64,000 nucleotides of DNA from the NCBI RefSeq assembly GCF_000002995.4, contig NW_025062477.1, positions 2,126,001-2,190,000 of the forward strand. Reading direction: 5' to 3'. The notes under the pieces were generated by a model, which searched no databases, had not been told where the DNA came from, and saw nothing but the letters and a program-made list of their open reading frames with translations. This document shows positions 25,601 to 38,400 of the stretch, piece by piece. The DNA comes from Brugia malayi. Lineage: Eukaryota > Nematoda > Chromadorea > Rhabditida > Onchocercidae. A program made the position numbers and the translations under genes. Every line of letters starts with the position of its first letter. Position 1 is the stretch's first letter.

Positions 25601-28600
25601 CCTCTCTCTCTCTCTCCAATAATATTGCAAAAAGTTAATAAAAAGTAAGCACTAAATTGAGAGAGAAAATCTTAAAAGTATTAAATATCTGATCAATAGA
25701 TTTTACTAGTTTAATCTCTTCCTCCTTTTCTCTCTCTCCCTCTCTCTCCCTCTCTTTCCCTCTCTTTCTCCCTCTCTCTCTCTCCAATAATATTGCAAAA
25801 ATTAATAAAAAGTAAGCACTAAATTGAGAAAATCTTAAAAGTATTAAATATCTGATCAGTACATTTTACTAGTTTAATCTCTTCCTCCTTTTCTCTCTCT
25901 CTCTCTCTCCAATAATATTGCAAAAAGTTAATAAAAAGTAAGCACTAAATTGAGAGAGAAAATCTTAAAAGTATTAAATATCTGATCAATACATTTTACT
26001 AGTTTAATCTCTTCCTCCTTTTCTCTCTCTCTCCCTCTCTCTCTCTCTCTTATTCTCAAAGTAATCAATTGTTGGTAAAAGCAGAAAAAACTATTAAATT
26101 TGAATTTGATTAAAATTAAAAAATTAAATTTGATAAAAAGAAAAGGCACAAAATAAGTATAAATTACAATATAATATAGTTTGAATATTTCCGATATTTT
26201 GAAATTCATGCAATTAATATTTGAATATTTCAGTTTCATTATTTTTGTAATTCAGCGAGCAAAGTTAAAATGAGTATATCGTTGCAAATGATTGGTATTA
26301 TGTTTGGTGCGATGACATTTGGACAACTTTCTGATATGTTTGGTCGAAGAGCGGTGAATTATTCCTCCTTCAAATTATTTTTTGAATTAATTATTAAATT
26401 AATATAATCATTAAAGTCATTAATGTTAACAGCAATCTAACCTTTCTTTTTTGATAATTAGCAAACATTTGAAAATTATTATTTATACTAATAAACACAC
26501 AAGATATACTCTATATGTTATCTGAGAATACTGAATAATAATAATAATTTAAGTATTCTAATTTTTTTAAATGATTTTTTTTTTTTTTTTTTTGACAGTT
26601 AGCAAACATTTGAAAATTATTATTTATACTAATAAACACACAAGATATACTCTATATGTTATCTGAGAATACTGAATAGTATTAATTTAAGTATTCTAAT
26701 TTTTTTAAATGAAATTTTTCACTAAATGATCACTTTATAACTAACAAATTCATTAGTTCGTTTTATGATAAAATTAATAGTGAATTTTGGTTCAAAAATT
26801 ACTTAAACATTAGCAACTTTTTTTTTCAAAAAATCATCACTATAACAAAGAGCAATGTTTGTTTACAAATAACAAATTAATATGAAATATTTCAATGAAA
26901 ATTATTTATTTAAAATAATTTACAATTTGCTCATCTATTCATACAAAAAGAAAATAAAAAAAAAAAAAAAAACAAATAAATAAATAAGTTAAAAACGAAG
27001 CAAATTGAATCATTTTGCGTCACATTTTTAGATTCTTTTATTTGGAACAATTGGCTTAATTATTAGCGGTTTAGCATCAACATTCATAAATAATTTGGTT
27101 GCTTTCACAGCTGCTCGATTTTTTGTAATGTTTTTCACCGGTGGAAAACATAGGTGAAGCTAAAACATTTTATTATCAATTAAATTTATAAGAAATTTAA
27201 TTGAAACATAAATTCTTTTTATAGCAATCGATTAAAATGAACAAATTTGAGAAATTTTAATTAATAATAAATGTCTTAAATTCAATCTTTTTTTTTTTTT
27301 TTCGACATTTTGATATTATTGTTGCAATATTTTTTTTCTTGTTGAATATATCAAAATTTGAATATTGTTAAATCATTTTTTTTTTTTTTTTTTTTGAAGA
27401 AAAACTAGAAGTAAGTTTAATTACAAAAAAGAAAATAAAGTAAATGAAAAATTAAAATATATTAAAAAAATTTGGAATAGATATATTGCTAATAAATTTT
27501 CCTAATTTCATATCATTCTAAATTGAACCATAAATAAATAATTAATAATATCCGGAAAAATATATCTTTAGAATTTTTTTTTTTTTTTTTTTTGTAGTGT
27601 TTCTTATGTATTTATGATGGAAAATTTGCCTGCTAAACATCGTATGTGGATGGTTACGGTTATTACCTATTCTCCGAATTATATCATTTTTACCGGTTTA
27701 GCATATTTAACTGGCGAATGGCGTTTACTGTCTCGTGTTGTCGCTCTTTTAACAGTTCTTCCGGGTATTCTATTAATGTAAGTTTTTTTTTAAAAAAAAA
27801 AAAAAAGAAAGCAAAGAAATTGAAATTTCAAATTCTTATCAGTATTTTTTGTTACAGATAATCAAAAAAAAAAAAAAAGATTTTTGAAATTATCATAATC
27901 TAATTATAGTTTTCTTCTTTTTTTTCACATTATCATTTATATCTATTCATGTAATTTGTATTGGTTATTATTTACATTTATTATTGCTATTATTGTTATT
28001 ACTATTAATTACAATTAATCATCAATTATTAATTAATTATTTGTTATTTACTACTATCATTTGTTATTTACTATTGATAATTTTTTATTATCATTAATTT
28101 GTTAATTTCTTTAGATTTGCATATGAAAGTCCAAGATGGTTAATTCAGAAGGGTAAAATTGATGATGCTCGTCAAGCGCTTGTTGGTATGAGTAGATGGG
28201 ATAATAAGAATACTTCGGAACGCCTTCAAGAATTAGATTTTTTGTTGGACAAAGAACGTGAACGTTTAAGAGAGGTATAAAATTTGACTCTTTTTTTTTT
28301 TTTTAAAGAAATTTTTTAATACAATTTTTAGCTGAAGAAATTTAAAAAAAAATTTTTGAAAGTTTTGTTTAATTTTAGGCAACTGCAAAATCAAACACGA
28401 AGAATTACACATATTGTCATCTATTCTCGAACAAAAATTTTGCATCATATAGCATTCTTTTTGCTTATAGTCTGTATGTTATATTTTTATTATTTTTATT
28501 TTTTTTTAAAAAAAAAGATAAAGAGAGAAATGTATTATAAATGATTTTATTTTACTTAATAAATAAAGCATGAAAAAAATTACAAATATTTTGCATAATG

Positions 28601-28707
28601 AAGTTTTTTTTTTTCTTAAATTTATATTTTATAATTTGATAATTAATTTTTGATTTGATTTTAAACATTATCTCTTATCAGTATTAATCTAATCAACGAA
28701 TAAATTA

Positions 28708-28741
<34 letters not shown>

Positions 28742-30235
28742 GTTGTAAATTTATTTTATATTAATTAATATTGGTACAATTTCTTCTCTGATTTATTTTG
28801 TTACATATTCAAATATTGTAATAAGATTATGAATTGAAGAAATATGAAAATCTATTCCTAGCAAATTATAATTATACAATGAATATTAGAATGAAGTATT
28901 CAAATAACTATTTTATGATTTAATTTTTAATTTTCAGGATGATTACAAGCATCATCTCATACGGATTAGTTTTTAATATGGAAAAACTTTCCGGTTCCAT
29001 TTATCTGAACACCATCATTGTTGGCTCATTGCGCTATGCGATTAATCTTATTTGCGCCATTATTGATATTAAATTCATTTGGGCTGGACGACGTCTTCTA
29101 CATGGTTTATCGATGTTTTTTATTGCTATCAGTCTTGGCTTCGTCTTTTTGATCATTCTATTTGGTATATTTTTTATTTTATAATAATATTTTATTAAAT
29201 ATACAAATAAAAATTAAATATGAAAGTAAAAAAAAAAAAGTTAAAGATTAAATATATAAATAAAAATTTCAAAAAAATTTTTTTTTATCATACAAATTAA
29301 ATATATACAAAAAAGTATAATACAAATGTTATCTACAAAAAAAAGTTTTTCTTTTTAGGTTTTAATTTACAAACAATTATTCGTATTACGGCTTTATCAG
29401 CAGCAGCAATGTGTAGTCAAATTTACATATTAAATGCTGTCACACCATCAGAACTATTCCCAACAGCTATACGTAATAAGGAAATTGGCTTTATTCAAAC
29501 ATTTAATCGTATTGGCAATATTATTGCACCACAAATTTTTGTTATTGTATGCTTTATTTTATTTTATTTTATTTTTTTTTTTTTAAAAATAATTTTAGAA
29601 TTTTGTAATAAAATGAAAAAAAAAAAAAAAAAAAAGGCTTAAAAGTTAGCTTTGTTGAACATACATTAAGTGCTAAAATAGTAGTCAAAATATTTAAATA
29701 AACCAATGAGTTAATTATTTAGGAGAAATTTAAAAGTTTATATATGAATTAAACTTTATTTTGAATGAAATTCTCAAAAAAAAAAAAAATGTATTTGTAT
29801 AATAGTATTACTTTTTTTTTTTTTTTTCGTTGAAATGATAACCAATTTTAGGTTTAATTAAATATGATAATGATATGAAAATGAGAATTGAATTATTTAA
29901 CTGAATGAGTAGAATTGTTTTGATAAATTGATTAGATAATAATATGATATCTTATTTAATAAACATTATTTTTGCAGTTTTATTCATTAATAATTAAATT
30001 GAAAATTATGCAAATTTAGGGTGAACTATGGCCTCCACTTCCGTATCTTACAATGTGTCTTTTTGCTTTGATTGAAGTAATGGCATTTCTATGGATTATT
30101 CCCGAAACTAAAGGAAAACCAATGCCTGATCGAATGCCTGGTGATGAGGATACTACTATTAGAGCTGTTAAACCACTGATTAAAATTGATAAGAAAAGTG
30201 ATGAACGTGTGCCATTAAATGAAATGAAAAAATGA
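22680..30235 (+). CDS. SLC22-like organic ion transporter (major facilitator superfamily)
   Basis: Ten exons join without a break into 526 residues: 22680-22800, 25088-25239, 26234-26353, 27032-27153, 27598-27777, 28115-28274, 28379-28473, 28938-29164, 29359-29546, 30020-30235. All introns are GT-AG. The protein has TM1 (about 13-40), then a loop with Cys 49, 63, 76 and 96. The MFS motif GQLSDMFGRRA is at 121-131, GEWRLLSR at 211-218 and ESPRWL at 236-241. A charged cytoplasmic loop follows, then PSELFPTAIRN at 422-432 and PETKGKP at 483-489. These are hallmarks of the organic cation/anion (SLC22) branch, plasma-membrane carriers of small charged solutes. The substrate cannot be read from the sequence. 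Length matches the family. The extracellular loop is shorter than in mammalian OCTs. Introns 2 and 3 hold tandem repeats. Confidence 0.93.
25343..26052. repeat. Five-copy ~140-bp tandem repeat in intron 2 of the SLC22-like gene
   Basis: Units start with AATAATATTGCAAAA at 25343, 25482, 25618, 25786 and 25911. Each ends in a CT-rich tract of variable length, which explains the uneven periods (139, 136, 168, 125). Confidence 0.95.
26459..26712. repeat. 140-bp tandem duplication in intron 3
   Basis: A segment beginning TAGCAAACATTTGAAAATTA at 26459 recurs at 26599. The copies are nearly identical apart from a poly-T tract before the second. Confidence 0.9.
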
Positions 30236-30315
30236 AATTTTGTTTTTTTGAAGAGAAAAAAGAATGCTTTTAAAGCTTATTCATCTTCTAGTCTTTTAAA
30301 TTTTTTCTTTCAAAT

Positions 30316-30321
30316 AATAAA
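30316..30321 (+). terminator. Likely poly(A) signal AATAAA of the SLC22-like gene
   Basis: AATAAA lies about 80 bases after the stop codon. AATAAA is common by chance in this DNA, so the call rests on position. Confidence 0.45.
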
Positions 30322-31293
30322 GATAAGAAAGACGAAATCTTTTTTTTTTTTTTTTTTTTTTTTTTTTAGCATAACTACTTTACGATAAATTTCATAAAAT
30401 TATTTACCATTTTATTGCCTAGCTAATACTAATACACTTTTCAACACTTTTTTTTTTTTTGATAATTAATTTAAAATGTTAATTAGACGATTCATTTATT
30501 GCGAAAAATTTTTGATATAATAATATTTACTTCATCTTTTGAATCATTTAATTCAAATAAAATTTTTATTCAAAATAGTTTTTAAAAATTTTCCATATAT
30601 TGTTTGAAAATTATTATCAGTGCGTGAGTCTGTTGCATTAAATTCGAATCATTCGTTCGTATAATTCCAAAATATGAATTTTATTTTTTTGCATTTTTCT
30701 TTCATTTCTTATGTTTTATTTATTTGCTTATTTATTCCATTATAATTTTTCATTTTTTCATTAAAATTAATGAAAAGATATTGAGTCTTTCTAGTTCTTT
30801 TTTTTTTTTTCCTTTTTAAATTCTCTTATCTTTGTTTATTATTATCATCTATCACCATCACTTTACAGTTTTATCATTTATGTTAAGCTGTACCATTTAA
30901 TTAAGCAGGTTTAGAAAAAAAACAAAAGGCTTATTTTATATATTAATTTTTCTTCATGAATATTTCAATTTTTTTTTAAAAAAATTTAAAAAAGAAAAAA
31001 AAAAGATTATTCATTTATGCAACAAACATAAAACACATAACAATTTTTTTTTTTTTTTTTTAAAAATTTAATAGCTATCATTTTAGTTATTTGATATCTC
31101 TAGCTAGTCATTTTTTCCTTATGCTTTCTAATCACTTTATCAATGATAAATTTTTTTCAACGTATTCTCAATATACTTACGCTTACGTATTTCACGTTTT
31201 TTTGTTTTTTTCTTTTTTTTTTAAAGTTTGTTTTATTTTGGTCAGTATTATTAATTGTCCATGCTTTATGGCTTGTTTTTTTCTTTCTTCTTT

Positions 31294-31324
<31 letters not shown>

Positions 31325-32054
31325 TTTATTATTAATTTAAAGAAATTTTATTTATTTTCATTATTTTGCTTTCTATTTCAAATTTTAAAATTAGTACACT
31401 CAGTACAAAATTAATTTAAAGAAATTTATTTATTTTCATTATTTTGCTTTCTATTTCAAATTTTAAAATTGGTACAAATCAAATTTTTTGTTTATATAAA
31501 TCATATTTGTAAGAAATATTAGCAAATACCATTTTTATAGTCTAATTTTTGCATGTAATTTACTAATTTTTAAGACTAATTACTAAGGTTCGTTTTGTTT
31601 TAAATTAAAATTCAATTATTTCTAAGATATCTAATTTTTCATCCATTTGTTTTCTCACATTTATTAGTAAATATTGATTCCTCTCATTAATAAACATTCA
31701 ATTAGTTCCAAAAAAAAAAAAATTCCTTAATTTCATCTGTTTTTTTTTTTTTTATTTTTCTGTTTACTATCAAAATTCTCATTCTTCATAGCAATCATTT
31801 TGATTTTATTGTTTAAATACAATTTTAAATTATCAAATTATATTTTCATTGATTTGTTTATAAGAATGAAATGAGCCGATTTTTTTTTTTTTTTTTAAAT
31901 TTATTTTATTTTTTAGAAATCTGATTAGATTAGCAGAGAAAATCAAATGATAGAAATTTGATGTAATAACAAAAATTTGCATTTTAAGCATAAATAACTG
32001 AAACTAATTCATCAATTTTCTTTCATTCATTGAGATTATTGTTTAATAAACAAA

Positions 32055-32094
<40 letters not shown>

Positions 32095-33272
32095 TATTTT
32101 ATTATTATTATTGTTTAATAACAATAATAATAATAATAATAATAATATTAGTAATAATAGTAATCTTTTTATCATTCAATCAGATCATTGTATATCAGAA
32201 ATGCATAATTAAAATCAGTAAAATGAAATATTATCGAGAATGTAACTACTTAGAAATACAATTATAATTATTGTTTCAAGATAAAGTGAAGAAATAATTA
32301 ATATCTTCAGTGATTTGAAATATTTATTTATCTTTTGTCATGATTGAAATTATCATAATCAAATGATAACAATCTGTTAATTGTGACCATCTAATTTGCA
32401 TTGAAGAAAAAAATGCATCAAAAAAAAAAAAAAAAAAAAGTGAATAAATGGATGGATTTGATTACATAATTTTTCATTGTTTATTTTTAAAAATTTAAGA
32501 GAGAGTGAGAAAGAGAGGTAGAAAGAGAGGTAAAGAAAAGTAAAAAGAAGCATTATTTAGCTATTATATATACATCTATGTGCTTTGGTAGAATATGGCA
32601 ACAACATTCGGTAAATTTGATTCAGAGGCAAAATTAATTAATTGTAAAATGTTAAAGAAATAAATTTATGCTTTTTCATTCTTCGTTTCATTGGTTCATT
32701 TATTCAAATGAAATTAAAAGATAAGAAATTATCATTGTTAATGTTAGCTAAAAGATTTAGCTTAATTATTACTGTGAGAGAATAATATTTGCATCATTTT
32801 AAAATGATTTTAAAATTTTAAAATGCAATTTAATGATAGGAATTATAATTCTTGTACTCATTTAATACTCTAATTTACTGATATATTTTGAAGAGATGTA
32901 AGTAGTAGTAAGTGATAAATTATGGAATAAGTGATTATATGATCAAATCAAATTGATTAAATTAACTAAATTAAGTTTTATTCAAGAAAACGACTAAATA
33001 AGTTCCATGAATTAAAAAATGATTAAATAATAAATGGATGTAAATTTAGATAATAAATAAATTAAATAATAAAGAAATATGATTAAATAATAAGTAAATG
33101 AGTAGAATTAAATTAGTAAATAAATTTCTATTATTTATTTTATATACCTGCATTTAAGACATTTTTTAGTTTCAAAAAATTTGAAAATTTTTTACTTTAA
33201 AGTTTATTTGATAAGAATTTTGTTTAATTAAAAAACAAAATAATATTTTATTATTTAATTCTGTGTTTGCAG
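30322..33272. other. AT-rich spacer, no gene seen
   Basis: Contains a CT microsatellite (about 31298-31324), a ~79-bp tandem duplication at about 31330-31475 (ATTTTCATTATTTTGCTTTC in both copies) and AAT arrays at about 32055-32150. No exon-like island was found. Confidence 0.6.
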
Positions 33273-33275
33273 AGA

Positions 33276-34281
33276 ATGAGTGAAAATCAAAAAAAGCATA
33301 GTAAAAGAAGAAAAAAATATGAGAAAGACAGCGAAAGGCATTGTAAAAACAGAGAAAAGTATTATAAGAGTAAAGAAAAAAATGACGAAATTATAGAGGA
33401 GAAAGTGTAAGTTATTCGAGAATTGAATTCGAGAATTGACTAACTGACAGATATTTCATTTCATAGATAATTTCATATTTGGTAATTAATTTCTTATTCT
33501 TTTTTATTTGCTCTTTTGTTGTTTATGCTTGTTTAAAAAAAAAAAAAATTAAAAAGAAATTTAATTTAAAAGTAAAATTTAGTAAAAAAGAGCCCAAAAA
33601 TGAATTATCCGAAAATGATAAAACAAAACAATTAAAACGATATAATAATGAAATAAAAGATCGATTTATGGACAATGCTAATGAGTTAAAGCAATGCGAC
33701 AAAAGTATGATAATAATATTTATTAATCGATGAAATAAACACTTTGATAGTATATTTCACCAATTTATTTTTTAGTATAAATAAGAGGAAGAGAAAATTA
33801 TTATTGCATATAAATTTAAATGATATAATAATTTTTAGAATTACAAACATCACACGTACGTTATCATCGAAAAGTGACACGTGATTATGCTGTATCACCT
33901 GATAATACTTTACGTGAAGTGAGAGAAATTTAATAATGAAATTTACATCGTTTTTTTTTTTTTTAATTTTTGCATTATATAAAATGGAAATAATTAACTT
34001 ATCGATTTATATTATTGAATATAACGTAAATTTCTCATCCTAAAAGCTAAAATTTTCTAATTCTTAACTTTTTCTTTTTTTTTTTTTTGCTAGCAAAATT
34101 AATTTATTTTTTTTTATTACTTTAAATTGTTAAACAGTTATATTTTTCAATAAAAAAAAAGCTTAAATTGATAGTACCAATAATGTAAGTTTTATTTCAG
34201 ATAACTGGTGACATGCCAAATTTGGAGCTAAAGCATGTTTTAAGCAATGAAACAATATATACCGATGATCAACTCATGTAA
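33276..34281 (+). CDS. Unrecognised lysine-rich basic protein, 137 aa
   Basis: Four exons join in frame: 33276-33406, 33583-33704, 33839-33918, 34201-34281. Every junction has GT-AG ends and matching phase (2, 1, 0), and the last exon ends in TAA, so this is very probably a real gene. The ATG lies three bases after a TTTGCAG acceptor, as for spliced-leader addition. Residues 1-60 are extremely rich in Lys, Arg and Glu (KKHSKRRKKYEKDSER), suggesting a helical, nucleic-acid-binding or nuclear-targeted segment. The C-terminal third is mixed and ends acidic (ETIYTDDQLM). There is no signal peptide, membrane segment or cysteine motif. I do not recognise a family. A decayed second copy lies near 40.7-41.3 kb, so the gene was duplicated together with the neighbouring ZIP transporter. 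Confidence 0.8.
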
Positions 34282-34595
34282 ACAACTTATTTTATATGAA
34301 TGAGAAATAATTTAAATGTTTTTTGTAAATTAAAATTATATGACTAAGAACATAGGTACATATTTTATAATCCATTATTTATTTTAAATAATCTCAGAAA
34401 AAAAAAAAAAATTGCTCGAACAAAAAACTTCACATACTGTAAAAATTGAAAATTTCCAATAAAATTGAAAAATAAAATTGATAAATTAATGATAAGTGAA
34501 TGAATTAGAAATAATTTTCTTATTTAAATTTTATACTTATTGAAAAATTGTTGGGTTTGAAATTAATAGCTATTGTATAGTTGTTTGTTATGATG

Positions 34596-34626
<31 letters not shown>

Positions 34627-35463
34627 GAGAGATTTATTGAACTTTTTACATGAAAACATAACAGACTGTCGTAATTATTATGATGTAAAAAATCATACAA
34701 ATTTGCATAATTTTTCTAATGAGAACAAAGATGAAAATTTTTATAATATTTGCATGAGAATAATAAATAGTACATACATAGTTTTCATGTAAAAATAAGA
34801 ATAGAAAATTACTGAGCAATCAATCATTCATATGCAAACAAACAAACAAACAAACAAAACAAACAAAACAATATAAGTTTGTATAATTTATATTTAAAAA
34901 AAAATGTGATTTGGTAGTATCTATGCAGAAGAACTGATAGAAATTTGCATAATTTTTTATAATTGACAGCAAAGAGTGAAAAAAAAAAAATATTTCACAC
35001 TAATGTTAAAAGAAAACAGAAAGAAATTGAAACAATAATAAAGTTTTGATGATACAAAAGAAACAAAGACTGATATTTACTGCAACAAAAACTGATAAAG
35101 TTACTATCATCAGATAAGTTTATCATCAGATAAGCATCATTATCATATGTACAACGAATATTTAAGTGACACTTTGTTGCTAATTTTGTGAAATCAATAA
35201 AAATTACAAAACTTTATCATAAAAAAGAAGGAAAATCATCGCTTCATTTCTCCTTTTTTATCAATTTTTTATTCATTAATTTGAGTTAATTCTATCCAAA
35301 AAAGTACTAAAACGTTATTTAAAAAAAAAAAAAAAAAACAATAAGAAATTTCAAAATCTAAAGAATCACTCTTTCTCTTCAATGCAAAAATTTAACATCA
35401 ACAAAAAAAAAAAAAAAAAAATTGAAAAAAAGGAGAGAATATTATTTGAAATGCTATGAGAAG
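34282..35463. other. Spacer between the lysine-rich gene and ZIP A
   Basis: Holds CAA (about 34600-34626) and AAAC (about 34838-34868) repeats. The 3' untranslated region of ZIP A is at its right end, with a possible poly(A) signal (AATAAA on the minus strand, 35268-35273). From about 35140 the sequence is shared with the region downstream of ZIP B. Confidence 0.6.
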
Positions 35464-38400
35464 CTAAAGTGATGCAAGTACTTCTTCATACCAACCAATT
35501 ATGAACATAATTAAGAAACCTAAGATAAAGCCAATATTTTGAAGAAACAATGTCACATACCATTTGTCATTCATCGATGCTGATTCCTTTTTCAAATGTA
35601 TTAACTGCAAAAAAAAAAAAAAAAATGCTTTTAATTTTAAAGTTCTCATTTCAAAAAAAATAGAAAAGATTATACAACTTTTGAAATCAATTCAAATTGA
35701 CTTAAATTAAATACTCGTCTTTTTACTTACTTAATTACAATGTAAAATCAAAACTCTAAAAATTGAAATTTTATGTCACATTGATAAGATATTAGGATAA
35801 GAGAGAATTAGCATACCATATCAAGCCAAGCAACATACAGGAACATTCCAGCTGTAATGGCCAACAATATCTCCACAGCACTGTCCACACTAATTGCTGC
35901 TAGGCCAACAAATAGGCCCGCAAAAGCAGTTAGAGAAGAAAGAAAATTCAGCAACATGGCACGAGGAATGGAAAGGCCAGATTCAATTAAAACAGCGAAA
36001 TCACCTACAATTAATGAAAAAGTTTTTAGAATTTAATTTGCAAAAAAAAAAAAAAAAAAAAGAAATCTAAAATATTTGAATAAATTCAGTACTGTAAACA
36101 AAAATTACGATGTAAAAAGCGATATGAATAAAAATAAAATTAGAACCTAATTCATGCGGTAGTTCGTGACATGCGACAGCAATGCTTGTAGCTATACCAA
36201 ATGGATTTGAAACAACAAAACTTGCACCAACAGCAATACCATCGATGAAATTATGAATTGCATCACCAAAAATGATCACAAATGCAGCACTTTTAAGGCC
36301 ACACATAACTACTGGTTCATCAGCAATACCAGTAACATGGCCATAGCCACTATCAGTACTCTTGTCACTTCCACTTTAATATTTATTTCTTTTATTTTTT
36401 TTTTTTTAAATTAATATTAAGAATAAATAAAAATTTATTTTAAAAAATTTTCGAATATATTTAAACAAACAAAAAATAATGAAAAGAATGACATATGAAA
36501 TTCAAAAAATGATTTGAATTATTGAACGATGATAAATACGATTAGAAATTTGATAAATATTTTAATAATGAAGAAACTATCTTTCTGTATAATAGTGTAA
36601 CTGATTATATCCAACTAATAAGTTTAAATGTTTTTAGTTATACTAATTTCATCTTTAGGAGTTATTATAAGTAATTATTTTTTTTCACTTACGTTTCACC
36701 ATCTGACCAAGCATTATGTGATACAGCGAAAGTTTTTGCAGCTTTTGTAGCTTTCTGAAAAAAATATTCAACAAAGTTTTAAAATCCGTTTTTTTTTTCT
36801 CTTTTCAAAAAAAAGAAATTACATATTTTTGTTACTTACATTTTTTTTTCTACACATAGGTGAAGCACTAATGAATTCCAATACATACAGAATGTACACA
36901 GCTCCAATTACAGCTGTCATTTTAAGCAACATTGAATGATCATTGGAGTGAACTACTTCATCTTTAGATTTCTAGAAATATTGCGAGACATTGATTATGA
37001 TTATGATACACAGATATTAAAATATAGCAATGATTTTCATTAAAATGAAAGTTTATCAAAAAAGTAGCAGTTTGATATTTTTGATAAATCTCGATCAATA
37101 GTAGTGTTAATAAATCAAAATGTAACCTTGTGACCCTGATGATGATGATGATCTGAATGGTTGTGATCGTGACGACGATGATGATGATGGTGATCCGAAT
37201 GATTGTGATCGTGATGATGATGATGATGATCAGAATGATTATGTTCCATTTGAAGATTAATTGGATCGTGATCCGAATGATTGTGATCGTGATGATGATG
37301 ATCAGAATGATTGTGTTCTATTTGAAGATTAATTGGATCGTGATCCGAATGATTGTGATCGTGATGATGATGATCAGAATGATTGTGTTCTATTTGAAGA
37401 TTAATTGGATCGTGATCCGAATGACTGTGATCGTGATGATGATGATCAGAATGATTGTGTTCTATTTGAAGATGAGTGGGATCGTGATCCGAATGATTGG
37501 GATGATAATGATGATCCAAATGGTTGTGATCATGACGACGATGACGATGATGATGATCCGGATGACTATGATCGTGATGATGAATATGGTCGTGATCCGA
37601 ATGATTATGATGGTGGTGATCCGGATGACTGTGATCGTGATGATGATCCGGATGACTATGATCGTGACGATGAATATGGTCGTGATCCGAATGATTATGA
37701 TGGTGATGATGATCCGGATGACTGTGATCGTGATGATGATCCGGATGACTATGATCGTGACGATGAATATGGTCGTGATCCGAATGATTATGATTGTGAT
37801 GATGATCCGGATGACTGTGATCATGATGATGATGATGGTCCGAATGATTGTGATCATGACGGCGATGACGATGATCGTGACCCGAATGATTATGATCGTA
37901 ATGATGATGATCCGAATGATTGTGTTTCATTTGAAGATGAATATGGTCGTAATCCGAATGATTATGATGGTGATGGTGATGATGATGATCCGGATGACTG
38001 TAATTGTGATGATGATCTGGATGACTGTGATTGTGATGATGATCCGGATGACTGTGATTGTGATGATGATCCGGATGACTATGACCGTGATGATGATCCG
38101 AATGATTGTGTTTCATTTGAAGATGAATATGGTCGTGATCCGAATGATTATGATAGTGATGATGATAATCCGGATGACTATGATCGTGACGATGAATATG
38201 GTCGTGATCCGAATGATTATGATTGTGATGATGATCCGGATGACTGTGATCGTGATGATGATCCGAATGATTGTGTTTCATTTGAAGGTGAATAGGGTCG
38301 TAATCCGAGTGACGACGGTGACGATGATAGTGATCCGAATGGCTGTGATCATGAAGATGATAGTGATCCGAATGATTGTGATGATGATAAATCGAATGAT

